Positions 36,030-47,724 of a stretch of DNA of 64,000 nucleotides are shown piece by piece. Source of the stretch: Auricularia sp. M13 (lineage: Eukaryota; Basidiomycota; Agaricomycetes; Auriculariales; Auriculariaceae); NCBI GenBank assembly GCA_037042915.1, contig CM073194.1, positions 2,294,001 to 2,358,000 of the forward strand, read 5' to 3'. Every line of letters starts with the position of its first letter. Within the stretch, counting starts at the first letter, position 1. The translations under genes and the position numbers were made by a program. The notes beneath the pieces are model-generated. The model was not told the DNA's origin and made no database searches. It saw only the letters and a list, made by a program, of their open reading frames with translations.

Positions 36030-39000
36030 ATGTCAGGCCGGCCGCGGTCTGTGCTTTCTCGCAAGAACGTCTGGCACGCAACACGAGCACATGATGTCCC
36101 TCCTGGGGCAGATGCAGAACCCCGTCACAGAAAGGGCCGCAACGTTCGGAGCCTGACCACCATCGAAAAGGAAAACGAGCACGCGATTCGGAAGCGTCAG
36201 AAGACGCTCGAAGGTGCGCATGTGTTGCCCTGCGCACGTGCTCAGCCCTTGATACTATACCGGACCGGGAAGCGCGCACTTTCGCCTGCCGCTTTTCTCA
36301 CTTGCCCGCTGACCCTCGGTTCTTCTGAACATGATTCATCTTCATTTATTATCGTAGAATCCAAATAGTTTGAATTTTTCGAAGGGACTCAACGGGTACG
36401 GAAGAGATGCCGGCTCTAGACGGGGAAGCGCGCACTTCCGGTGGGCGTGTGATGCGCATCGTCCGAGCTCGGCCAGCAGCTCGGATGCTCGATCTCTCCA
36501 TACACGTAGTATTTTGCCTCGGACACAGCTCAATATATGCTATATAACAATTTAAATTCGATAAATGTAAGAAAAAGAAGAGGTAATGTACATGCAAAGC
36601 AAGGATTATTGTGGCGGCCAGTTCGGCTCATTGTCACCATTCGGCCATCCCGATCTTGGCCAATGCATGCTCACAAGGGATTCCTGCCTTTCCATGGCTC
36701 TTGGATGCGCTTCTTGACGTTGGGTGCGCGCGTCCCGTACGTCTGGTCGCGATTGCAGGTCATACGGCGATGGTGCTCGGACGGACACTCGGTCTGTCCT
36801 TGCAACCAGCCCGGATGAGCCAGTCTGCCGGTATGGCCGCAGCGTCGCGTCCACATGAAGAGGAGTAGGCCAGGATGATGGCGCCGCGCTGCGGCGCTCG
36901 TCGGTGGTGAAAGGTGCGGTCCAGATGGGCGTAAGATGCGCGGGCGTTGTCGCACTTGTCGGTGGCCACTCCGGCAGGCCGTAGACGGAACTGAACGGGG
37001 TGGACGGCGGAAGCGGTGCATATGGCATTGACAGAGGATGCCGCACCTGGGATCCTGCAAGGAATGCGCCTTGTGTTGTCGGCAGTTGCTGCGCAAGTGC
37101 ACGCGCGCGGATGCGTTCCTCCTGGTGAGCCAACGACGACGGTCCTGGCCCTGCAACTGCAGAAGCTGATGCAGCGTCGTGCCCTGCATCGTAGACAGCA
37201 TAAAATGCGTCAGTTAGGAATCAAAAGCCAGTGGTATGCCGCAATAAATGCGTACCAGTGGAACCGGCGTCTCTAACGTCGTGCTGCACGTTGCCACCGG
37301 CTTGTGCACCAGATCCATATCCTGAATCGCTACACCCCGGCTGGGACAGCGCGGGATGCTGCGTAGCCAACGGCCAGAGCGCGCGATAGCGTTTGTTGGT
37401 CTTGAGGTGTGGCTCCGCCTCAAATCGGTCCTCAATCTCTTTCGACAACGCCGCCTTCGTCTTGGGCTTTCCGTCACGTTTGTTCAGCGGGATCTTCAAG
37501 TCCTCCGCCAGGGTGCGCAAATTGGCAGCTTTTCCGTTCTTGTAGCTGGCCCAAGTGCCGGTGAATTCGTACGCGAGGTTGCGGGTGATCTTGTACCGCT
37601 CGTCCTGCTCCCGACGCTTCTCCTGCTCCTTGGCCGCATTCTGCGCTTCGACACGCTCTGCTTCGGCTTGAGCAACCTCCTGGTTTCGCTGGAACTCCTC
37701 CCACATCCCCGGTGCGGTCAAGATGCCGCTCTTGATCGTAACGTTGGTCGACGGCTCGCCGCGTTTCTTCTTTTTGCTCTTCTTCGCGACCTCGGCCTCG
37801 CTGCCATTTCGCAAGCGCTCATTCTCCAGCACCGTCAGAGATAGGTGCGCCTCCGCAGCTTGCTTGCCGGCGAGGAGCTGGTGCACCAGTTCTTGAGATG
37901 CCCAGAGCTGGCGCTGCAGTCGTATGATCGTCTGGTCCTGCGTCTCGACCTCCTGACGACTTGCGGATGCCGCGAGCGCCAGCCGGCGTCGCGTGACGGG
38001 GCCATTGTGAGCGGCGACAGCACTTGGTGCAGCTGGCGCAATTGGCGCGGGCAGTTGCAGTGGACGGCGGCGAATCCTGTCCGATAGACTGCTGCTGGAG
38101 CTGCGATAGACGTCACGCGTGCTGTCTGGTAACGGGGGGATGCGAACGGGGGCTGTTGGCACTGCAGGCGTTGCCGGTATTGGCTCTGGGCTGCTGGGCG
38201 GGGGCGGCGAGCTGGGTGGAAGGGATGACGCGCGGAGAGGCGCCAGCACGCGACTGCGCGAAGGTGTCGGCTGTTCTGACATCTGGCGCTCCTGCCATCG
38301 CCGAACGCTCGAAGGGGGATTTGCAATGCGCCAAGGGACGGGCGATGGACTTTGTGGCGGCGTATGCGGCGGTTCCGCATGCGGCGTGTGCGGTGGGGAG
38401 ATGGACATGCGAGCGTTGTCCGACTCCTCGTCTGAGTCGCTACCACTGTCCGACTCCTCGTCTGTGTCGAGATCTGCGCTGCCCTGTCTGTTTGGCGCAT
38501 CGGGGCCGCTGTGCCAGTCAGACAAATTGCTATCGTCCTCTGCCTCGTCGCCGTTATCCTCTGGCTCAGAGGTGAACTGGGCAGTGAACGGCGAAGAGGG
38601 AACGGTGGCAGCCTGCGCTGCTGCTTTTGGAACGTGCGCCTTGGTCGAAAAATTAGTGGCTGGCGCATAGTGTTCGTCGGTAAAGATGTCTGGATTCCAC
38701 GGGTGGATGCCCGCACGGCGCCAGGCGTCCGCGATGTATTTTGGTATGAAGGCATGCTGCCGAATGTCCAGATATTCGCGAATGACGTCGGCCTTGGTAA
38801 TTGGGTCGAGCGCGACAGCACGTGCACGGGTGCGGTCCTCCCACAACCGCTGAACGTGGTTGAAGATGCCAACGTCCAGAGGCTGCAACATGTGTGACGT
38901 CTTGGACGGGAGGAGCATGAGGATGATGTTATGCTCAAACGCGAGCTTCTTCATCTCGTCGGTGAGGTGCGAGCCATGGCCGTCGAAGATGAGCAGGATC

Positions 39001-42000
39001 GGCTTTCCTGACACGCTGTGGCGCTTGGCATTGGGCACGAAGACGCGCTTGAACCACTCCGTGCAGAGCACATCGTTGGTCCACCCATTCTCGGATGCAG
39101 CTACACTGTTTTATCCGGTGAGTATCATTTACACGTGCTGCATGGCAACATGAGCTACTCACAACCCAATGCGGTCCCGGTGAGGAAAATCCGGCGAGAA
39201 CCAGTCGGTGCCAAGGTCCCCAGGTTTCGCAATGATGCTAACCGGGATAGGGTCTGTACCATCAGCGCAGGTGGTCTCAATGAGCGTGATGAGCTCTAGG
39301 TTGTCGCTGCGCATGCGGTATCGGCGCATATCCTCACGAGCGAAGAAATATTTCCTGCGGTCGCCGTTACGCCCGCCACCGATTTGTATGCCCTTCTCGT
39401 CCATATTGAAGATGTTCTCGATGGGGATGCCGTGCTCGTGGATGACAGCCCATACGTCGTCGAAGTATTTACGAACGATAGGTCGGGTGAAGTTCCTAGC
39501 GCGCTTGGGGTCGAGGCCGTATGCATGGCAGCAACGTAGACGATCTCTGTGACGCTCGAAGAAGCGGCCACACCAGTGTTTGCCTGGTGTCTGACCCGTC
39601 ATTTTGAAGGCTTGAGCTGCCAATGCCTGCTTGGAGTGTGGCATCCCAGCAAAGCTGCGAAGGCAGGCCCAATCAATGAGAGCAGTTTCTTCAGCGGCAC
39701 TCAGCAGCTGCTGCTTCTCGTGCGCCTCCAGGCGGGAAAGACGAGTACCCTTCCAGCGTTCGGTCAGGGTCTTTCGAGCAACCTGGTGTTGTTTGCAGAT
39801 TTTTGTCCAGACAATGCGCTCGCCAGCCAACACGAGGGAGCGGCATTCCGCCAGCGCAGCCTGGATCCTTGTCTCGCGCTCCGCGTCATCACGAAGAGCC
39901 TTGTGTCGTGTACGCTTCGAAGCCGTCGGAGATGGCCTGCGACCTTTCTGGGTGCGTGACGGTGCCATTGGCAGTTGAGCGCACGTAAACAAGCGGGAGG
40001 AATACCCGGAACTATTTTGCACCGCCGGTGACGGACCGAGGCCGACCGAGGCAATCCCACTGCACCTTCTACGATCTTGCCAAAGAAGCAGGAGAATGGC
40101 TCGGAGATGGGCATTATATGCGAAGTAGGATGTCATAATGCACCCTGCAAAAGATTGGACGGGAGGAGCTGCCCTATGGACTAGGATCAAGTCAATGAGC
40201 AAGTGAATGTGCAACTGGCCTCAGGGTATGAATTATTGCCACGCTCGATGACACCTGCTCACACCCGGTCATTTGGATCTGAGATTTAGAGAACCTAGCC
40301 AGTTGTATTTTATTTTTTTCGAAGGTTTGGGTCAAGGGATACAACTGAGAGAAAGTGATTGCTCAAAGTGCGCGCTTCCCGGGGGGTGCGCGCTTCCCGG
40401 TCCGGTATAGTAACACTCCCAGGCATTCGAAGTGCTCTTGATGCTGCCCGTGTGCGTCAGCCTGTGGAAGAGCCGGAAGACGGCTGGGTCGACGCAGATG
40501 AGCCGTTTTGCTTCGACCTCGACCCGCTTTTTCCAGACCCCAGTGCTGGCTCAGACCCAGAGGGTCAGGAAGCCTTGCTATCAACTGCCACGAGCCTGAC
40601 GGGCTTTCTGACGCCGAGGTACGTGCATCTATCACTGTTGGCAACATCTGCTGACTAGCACTTCGCACAGCGTCCCGTTCAAGGCCCGAGTGGACAACCG
40701 CAGCCGGGCAGAACAGATAAATAGCGAGCAGCTGGCGTGGGGACGCCATCACGCCCTCGTTGGCGGACGCCTACTTGCAATGGAAGCACCAGGCATCGCC
40801 GTCAGTCCCCGACCCCGCACTTCAGGACCAGGACTTCGCACAGGATGCGGACAGCTGGTTCACGATACACGCGGTGCATGATACTGGTGTGTTCGCATTT
40901 CTATAATTTTTGGTTGGATACTGACGCACCCAGAATTCATTCGCGACCTTCGCGTCTTCTACCGCCCCGCCGAGCAGCCTGTTCTAGCGCTCATGCGCAT
41001 CGGGCTCATTGCCTGCACTCCACAGCAGCCCTCCGTCGCGGTATCAGTCGGCCTCCTCGAGTTCTACCACAGGCTTCGACGTCACGCACCCAGAATCGGC
41101 ATACAGCCTTTCGTGCGCGCCATTTGCGATAAGTATACGATGCACGTTCTTCCTTCTACTATTTAACCTGCTCATTTAATTAATTCTTGCAGTGTCCCTA
41201 TCGCCCGCACCTGCGCGAGCACCGCGCAGGCCTTGGACGTTTATTTGGCCGTTCGGCGCGAGATTGACCGGCGCGTCGCGACGGCACTTGGTCGCGATGC
41301 CCCAAACTGGCGGGTCCTCAACGCGTGCGCAAGCTGTACGTATCAGGTGCGTGTGCGCAACCCGACGCGCTCAAATACAACACTCACTTTTACCAGCTCA
41401 AAGACGAAGAACCGCTCACCATCGGCGGCATGCTTGCCATGGACGGTGGCCAGTCACTAAAGCGCAGCGCCGCCGCCGGCCGCGCAGACGAGAGGACTTT
41501 TCATTCGTCCTATGAGGTGCCCTCGGCGCACATCGATTTGTACGCCAACGAGGTCGGCCGGCGTGTTCAACCAGGTCGCAAGGTATGTCCTCATGCACAC
41601 ACGATCTTCCGTATTGCTCATATAAACCAGCCCACGCGAAACGGACGAACAGCTATGGCATTCAGTCGACGAATCTGGCGAACCGGGCGACGACGCGCCC
41701 TCCCCATCGGTGTGCTCTCAGCGGTGGAAGAACGCCAAGGCGGAACACTTCAAGACCGCGCCTGGGCTATTCGAGCAGACGGGCATCTTCGTCTGTGTAT
41801 GCAGGCACGGATTTGCTCTTTGGTACACGGAAATGGTACGGAGCGGTGAGCTGTACGTTCCATTATTTCATATCTTTGTGTCTGTTGCTAATCACATTAT
41901 AGCGCAAAGTACGGGCTCGGCTTAGTATCTAAATTGCTCTCCGTTGGGCTGCGTGAACGATATGTCGGCTACGATATCGGATGTGCATTCCAGGGCACTC

Positions 42001-43632
42001 TGTCGCGCAGCAGCCTCGGTGCGCGCGCCCACTCAGCCAACGTCTCATTTGGCTTGAACTCGTTCCATGGCTATGGGCACAACCGGCTCTGTCAGCTCAA
42101 GCACCACCCGTTGTATCGAAAGGGGTTCGGCCTCGAAGATCTCGAGACGTGCGAGAGATTCTTCTCGGCGTCTAATGCGGTATCACCACTGGTTCGCCAC
42201 GCGTCGCACTTCCACTACGTCCAATTCCTCGACCTGTTCCTCAAGCAATGGGAGGAGGATAAGTATTCGGAGCTCAGTACGCGCTTTTTCCTTGCCCTGT
42301 GATTGCATTCTAACGCTGTCGCAGGCAAGTTCATTTACAATAACGTTGTGCAGGCCTATCGTATTATCGCCGAATTGGCCGTTCCCGTGAAGGCGTTCCA
42401 GGACACGACGGGCTTCACGGACGCCCAGGTCGAGGGCTGGTTGAAAGAAGAGCTCGAATACTTGGAGAATCTCAAGACCGAGCCCGAGCGGGACGTCCTG
42501 GAGATGGATTACGTCGAGCACCTCGAAGAGCTCGCTATTCTTGAGTAGGTGCTTCGATTATTGCTCATTTCGTGCTAACTAAGCTTGCAGGTCAACCATG
42601 AACGATTGCCTTGACGCGTTCAGGGAGGGCGTCCCACCAGCACCTGTCAGTGCGCGCCAGATCGCACGTGAGAAGCTGTCCAGCGCGGAGGTTCGCAAGC
42701 GCAACAAGTCCAGGCGTGACGCGTACAAGAAATACACCGCGGCGCTGGACTCGGCCGTGGCGCTGGAAACTGCGCTGGGCATCGAAGAACAATGGGCGCC
42801 AGACTCGGAGATGTATGCGGCCGCGCAACGAAAGACTGTAGAGCGCAACTGGAGGCGCGCCCTCGATCGCCTGGAGTTCCTTATGGTTCAACGGATGTTC
42901 GAGCTGGCAAAATCACACGTCTTTGGTACAGGTGCGGTATCCATTTTCTAAAGTCTTGTATGCTCACATTTGGCCAGGCTACAAGCTTCGGGAAACGATT
43001 GGGAAGGGTTTGAAGGCGCGTTCACGGGCCATACGCACGGCTGTCACCAAATACAACGCCGCTGCTGCTGCCCTGGTACCACCGGCGCAGCAGGTCGACT
43101 TCGCCACCCTCATGGAGTGGACGCAGCTCCAGGAATTCGAGCTCCTGCGGCATACACGCGGCGGCGAGCTTGAACATCGGGCGTGGGCTCAGCCTGCTAA
43201 TCGCCTTATGGCGATGAAGTTCCACAAGCTCGCGCGCGCGCGAGGAACTTCTTCGCTGCCGCGTCCGAGATGCGACGTCTCGTCACAGCAGTGGTCGATG
43301 AAGAGGCTCATTTCAGGCGCGTTATCGACAGCACATCGACCTCCAACGCTTTGCTCGCCTGCGAGTTACGCGAGGCACTGCAGCGTCGTGCGAGGGCCAA
43401 CGATTTGCATCGCCAGAGGCTCAGCAAGCTCGTACGACGCTTCCCAGGATTCACCGACTGTCTCGTGCCTGGTGTGCGTGCGGGACAGGCAGGCGCAGCC
43501 CACGAACCATTGCGTGACCTGGGAAACAACGACGAGGGTACGGCGGATGAGGATGGGGACGAGGACGACGACGAGGACGAAGCAGCGCAGGATTACCAGG
43601 CTATCGAGGACTTCTTCGAGCAGTTAGATTAG
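36030..43632 (+). CDS. KDZ transposase, CxC1 class, interrupted by a pogo element in intron 1
   Basis: Exon 1 (36,030-36,213) starts MSGRPRSVLSRKNVW; exon 2 starts at 40,423 and is in frame (TLEG-IRSALDAARV). The CxC1 part includes LADAYLQWKH and, across an intron, CASCTYQ-LKDEEPLTIGG then MLAMDGGQSLKR with a core acidic residue. FVCVCRHGFALWYTEMVRSG is followed by GYDIGCAFQGTL (core D) and the signature FHGYGHNRLCQLKHHPLY, then LEDLETCERFFSASNA and HFHYVQFLDLF. The helical end (AREELLRC, RRLVTAVVDEE) leads to an acidic tail. Two places do not read cleanly: near 40,737 (AWG to DAITPSLADAYL) and in a (CG)n run near 43,235. The gene may therefore be disabled, or these are sequence errors. The enzyme would cut and paste KDZ DNA. 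Confidence 0.8.
36255..40410 (-). mobile_element. pogo/Fot1-type DNA transposon, 4,156 bp, TA duplication
   Basis: The inverted ends begin CTATACCGGACCGGGAAGCG and match for about 25 bp; TA flanks each side (36,253-36,254 and 40,411-40,412). Extra copies of GGGAAGCGCGCAC lie just inside: at 36,422 on the left and, inverted, at 40,370 on the right. These probably serve as transposase binding sites. It encodes one three-exon DDE transposase on the minus strand with no break seen, so it looks whole. It sits inside intron 1 of the CxC1 transposase, in the opposite orientation. Confidence 0.9.
36606..39968 (-). CDS. pogo-type DDE transposase with long C-terminal extension
   Basis: Exons 39,968-39,163, 39,105-37,256 and 37,183-36,606 total 3,234 nt, a multiple of three, giving 1,077 residues. 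The N-terminus is basic (MAPSRTQKGRRPSPTASKRT) and leads into the helix-turn-helix/CENP-B-like DNA-binding part (KICKQHQVARKTLTERWKG; ALAAQAF). The DDE catalytic triad is visible: NMDEKGIQIG, LLIFDGHGSH and HMLQPLDVGIFNH. From about residue 420 onward there is a roughly 650-residue extension absent from compact family members: Pro/Ser/Asp-rich, then a charged coiled-coil region (EEFQRNQEVAQAEAERVEA). The ATG at 39,968 was chosen because the reading upstream lies in non-coding-like sequence. Confidence 0.88.
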
Positions 43633-44417
43633 ATAGTTAATATAGTCGCTTATTTTTGCTCTATCCTGTGTGCATCGACCATCGCGTTAGTTGACCGAAG
43701 TCTGGGAGACAGGGAGGCATCTTGCGAAGGACCACACTGCAACTGAGTAGCGGGTGAATGAGTAGCACTCACCCAGCATTCCGAGTGAAAATGGGCCGTG
43801 TTTTTGATGTCAATGCTGCTGCGTGTTTGCGTTAGGTCGGGCTATGCAATATCGAGGTCAAAATGCACTCGAGTACTGCTTGAACATGCAGGCTCAACTC
43901 GGGTTGAGCTGCAGTGCTCGCACACTCACACAATCGTGATGACAATTAATCGAGAGTCTAATAGCTCAAGTGTGACTGTTGGGATACAAAATCCTCAATC
44001 CGTGTTATCCTGAAGTCATAGCATTGCACGATGCCGTGAAATGCAGGGCAGCATGAGCAACTTGGTGCTGTGGCACCCAGTGAATGCGTGCTTCGATTTT
44101 TATAAGAATTTAAAATCGTATTCTCGGATCACAATATATTGCGCCCCGACCGTTAGATTAATGCTATGTATGTTCAACCACCTGGAATGCAAGTGGTTGG
44201 TCGGCGAGAGGGTGCGGAAATAGCCGATCCGCTGGTTGACCTCGTTCCTCACCGCGCATCCGTACGCCGCTGCGGCGTCCACCCCTCAGAGGCACCTTAT
44301 TGCGCGAGCACAGGGCTGGTACGTACCATCCGCACGCTTGCGCAACCTCGCTGACCCGATTATAGGCGTCTTGTGCTCAACGCTTTCATAGCGTGCTAAG
44401 GACATCCTGGGCTTATC

Positions 44418-45557
44418 ATGGCCTTGACGGAGGGCTCCAAGGTGAGTCTAGCTCGATCTACTATATTATAGGGCTCACAGGCTGCGATACAGACCAAAAA
44501 AACGGCCAGCGCGTTCTCATGCGGGCGAGCCGCCCGCCAACACCGCGGTCAGACCTGCTCCCAGGCCGCTGACTGCCCTACCCCGCCCACCTCGGAGGAG
44601 TGGGAGCCAATCGTACCACGCGACCCGCGGGCACCTACAGGCAGCACGCCGGCACCTGCGTCGCATAATAGAGCGGCGACAGGCTCCACCGCTGCTCGCT
44701 CGGCCACAGAACCGACTGCAGCTCGTTCGAGCACCAGTCCCAGGCGCAGTGTGCGCTTTGAGGTGCCATCCGTTCAGGAAGTCCAGGCCGCGGCGGAACG
44801 CGGAGAATGTTTCCTTTGCAGTCTTCTTACGGACTGGCCGTGGATGACGCAGCACGATATCACGCGCTTCCACAGAGTGCACATGCACGACATGTACATG
44901 CTCGGCCCGCAGGAGCCTCTCGAACCCCCAGACTCCGAGGACGACGGCGACGACTCGAATGACTCTCAAGACGAGACGTCTGAAGCTGCCTCCACGCCGC
45001 CCGAAGCCGCCTCCACTCCACAGTCCAATTCCGGCCGCACGACGCACGCCTCGCGCGGCACGCAAGGCAACAAGCACGCGGGCATACATGCGGCCGCCCA
45101 CGAGGCAACCACGCCGCCGTCACGCGCGGCTTCGACGTCTACGTCTTCGCGCGGCAAAAGCACCACCGAAGTCGCGACAAGCGCGCCTCGTGGCATTCTG
45201 CGCCCTGCTAAGACGGCCGCCGTTCCAACCTGCAACGCGTGCCGTGCTATCAGCGCACCTGTGGCGTACAGCGAACGCCGCGCCGAGCTCTACAGCGTGG
45301 CCAGGGCTATCGGCGCCTCGGTCCAGGATCAGCACCCCGACATCCATATGGGCCCCAACCTGCCCTCGACGCTGGCCCACCTGGCACTCGTGGAGAACGA
45401 GGAGCACGCACTCGTCCGCATTCTTAACGACCATGACGAGACAGACCTGTACGTAGCCCTGTGTGACTCAGGTTATTGTGTTCGGCATGCTGCAGAAGTT
45501 GTGACCTCCGTTTGTGAAGACCGTGACTTGGGCTATCCCATCATCCCCCTCCAATAA
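44418..45557 (+). CDS. uncharacterised KDZ-borne protein with Cys pairs
   Basis: Two exons: MALTEGSK, an intron of about 40 nt ending at GGCTCACAG, then a long open exon. Low-complexity Thr/Ala/Ser stretches surround two small motifs, CFLCSLLTDWPW near residue 120 and CNACRAI near residue 285. The C-terminal 100 residues are more ordered (YSVARAIGASVQDQHPDIHM; HLALVENEEHALVRIL; YVALCDSGYCVRHAAEV). It lies between the CxC1 transposase and the next gene, all on the plus strand and inside the same terminal repeats, so it is probably an element accessory gene. I recognise no domain. Confidence 0.6.
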
Positions 45558-45705
45558 ATTGCTTTCCATCCTGCAGACAGTATCCTTAGTATTGAAAGCT
45601 GAAATTAGGAATAATTCTGAGTAAATTGCCCGTCCTGAGCGGGATGTTCGGAACTTTGTCCAAGTCCGACCAACCGTTTTCTTCTCAACACCGTCACCGC
45701 CCGCC

Positions 45706-47301
45706 ATGTTCTCAGTCAGGCGGGTGCCCTTCAAGCCCGTGAGGCGGCCGCCGACGGATCCGAACAAAAAGCGGGCACAGGCCAGTCGTGGCCATGAGCT
45801 CGAGCAAGAGGTCGAGGACTTGGTCACCATGCTGGTCAACCGCTGCAACGAGCTCGCGACAAAGTATGGCAGGTCTGTTTTGTACATTTTCCAATTATAT
45901 TTTGCCTTCACTGACTCCTTGCAGGTCAAAGTCTTATATTCGAGCCAAGGTCTTCGGCGGCTCGAAGTCCAAGGCTTTCATCAACCGAAGGCGCGTGTCC
46001 ACGACGGTGCGAATATGGGACGCCTACGTCCATGTACGCTCCAAGGAGTTCAATTCAGGTATGTAACGCAGCCCATGTGTTGGGATGAGCAACTTATTCT
46101 TTATTTTCAGACGAGGAAGTTGCGAAACGCGGCCGCCGATTGAAGCTGGCCGAAATCCGCGCCGCAATCCTCCTGGAAGAGCGCACCTGGCGGGACTTCT
46201 CAAAGGAGGAGCAGGACGGCTGGGTCAAGGCATACCGCGAGTACAAGGCTTCGCGGAACATCGAGAAGCGCGTCAACCTGAAGGCCGAGCAACAGGACGC
46301 GTCGACAACGTACCGGATGATAGGGCGCGAGGTTCGTGCATGCGCCCATGTTGCCTGCCCTCGCTATCAGACACTGACGTCTTGCAGATGGAGGCGCTAT
46401 CAATCCGCACGGGCACGAAGTCCGTCTTCTTTTCGGTGCGCTCCGGTGAGACGCAACTCATCACCCCCTTCTACGTGTGCTCGCCCGATATTTTACAATT
46501 CTTCGCCATTGTTGTGGGCAAGACTCTCGATTGGATCATTGGCAAATTCGAGTTATGGGCCTTGGGCGGCATACAAGGTATGTTCTGCGTGCGCGCGCGC
46601 GCGCTCCCCTCGCAGCTTCCATCTTTGGCTCATTCATCTTCAGCCGTTCTTGGTATGGCGGGCCGGTCAAAGGACGACATCAGGAATGACGTGCGCCGCC
46701 TGGTGCAAGTAGGATATCGTGCGTGGCCATTTCATGCGATGACCAGCTTACTGACATGTTGCGTTGCGCAGATTCAATTCTCGAGCGTCGTTACGCTGAT
46801 CGTGCCGCCCCCCCGCAAGAAAAGATGAACTACAAGTCTTACGAGGACTCCGTCGTCAAGAAGCACGGGGTCCGGCTCGTCGGCTGGACCGCCAACGGAG
46901 GTGTCGTTGAGCAGCCGGGGAAGATCACCGGCATTGAGGAGATCCGCGAGCTCTACACGGCGCTCTTCACGCAGGCGTGCCACTGGGAACTAGTCCCGGA
47001 CGACGAGTGGAACCCGGCGGACCATCGCCCGCAGAAGCGCAAAAAGCGGTCCGACGCCAACGTCCCGCGTGGCCCGCGCAACAAGAAGCAGAAGACGACC
47101 AACACCGACGCCGCGTCCACCAGCGCCAAGCCCGCTGCAACCGAGACTGCGGCAGCACGCAAAACACGGAGTGCGAAGAGCGGACCGGTCAGCAAGAAGC
47201 ACGCTAAGAAGACCCCTCCGGAGGACAACGACGCCCCGTCGGACGACCCCGACGACGACGACGACGATTCGGACGACGACGGCACCGGAGATGAGGATTA
47301 G
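45706..47301 (+). CDS. uncharacterised KDZ-associated protein
   Basis: About seven exons. It starts MFSVRRVPFKPVRRPPTDPN and runs through KGRRLKLAEIRAAILLEER-like basic helices (WRDFSKEEQDGWVKAYREYK), MEALSIRTGTKSVFFSVRSG, PFYVCSPDILQFF and MNYKSYEDSVVKKHGVRLVGW to an RELYTALFTQACHWELVPDDEW segment. A basic, nuclear-type stretch (KRKKRSDANVPRGPRNKKQK) and a poly-Asp tail end it. The helical segment before ASRNIEKR recalls HMG-like helices. I recognise the overall pattern from predicted proteins that recur beside KDZ transposases in Agaricomycetes; no function is known. It is the last gene inside the KDZ terminal repeats. Confidence 0.7.
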
Positions 47302-47566
47302 TCAATAGCCTGCCCCCTCGTGTTACATGTGTCTTGCCATGTCTGTCGTGCTTGCAGCCCACTTGTCCGTCTGTCCCCAGTCAATGCATCACCTTGTCCT
47401 GCCCTTACTAGCTGGCAGTTCTTAAGTGTCTTAAGTGTCTTGAGTGACTAGTAAGCAAATGAAAGCAAAATGAGAATAGCAAGATACTAAATTCCTTGAG
47501 AGCTCACTGTACCTTGCAACATGACTGCAACAAGTAAAGGAACCTTGAGGCAAGGGCCAGCCCTTT

Positions 47567-47724
47567 ATATTTTTTAAAAGACACCATTGAATTCAGAATA
47601 TCAAGTTTCCTATGTACAATTTTTTTCCGGAGTGAAAATGCGAAGTTGGGAGGTCGTCGTCGTCGAGGACGGCGACGACGGCGACGACAGCGGTGCCAAA
47701 CAGCGTGCCCGGTGGGGCCGGTGA
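47567..47724 (-). repeat. right terminal inverted repeat of the KDZ element
   Basis: 158 bp, the exact inverted copy of 35,783-35,940 by eye. After it, ACACCGGGGGCAAAGAA (47,727-47,743) continues the target repeat. Confidence 0.9.

Larger units (their letters stand above)
35783..47724 (+). mobile_element. KDZ transposon (CxC1 class) with 158-bp terminal inverted repeats
   Basis: The inverted repeats at 35,783-35,940 and 47,567-47,724 begin TCACCGGCCCCACCGGGCAC and look identical over all 158 bp, which implies recent insertion. Inside are three co-directional genes: the CxC1 transposase (36,030-43,632) and two accessory genes (44,418-45,557; 45,706-47,301). Without the pogo element nested in it, the KDZ element is about 7.8 kb. 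The flanking sequence on both sides rejoins the repeat seen intact at 57,988-58,254. The target duplication is at most a few bases (TCA/TGA-like) and not resolved. Gaps at 43,633-44,417 and 47,302-47,566 hold no gene I can support. Confidence 0.85.

Noticed and set aside
37835-38938. Minus-strand open frame of 367 codons
   Set aside because: It is a shadow of the pogo transposase exon in another frame, rich in Arg and Ser.
44517-45101. Minus-strand open frame of 194 codons
   Set aside because: It is antisense to the KDZ accessory gene and Arg/Gly-rich, without splice or domain support.
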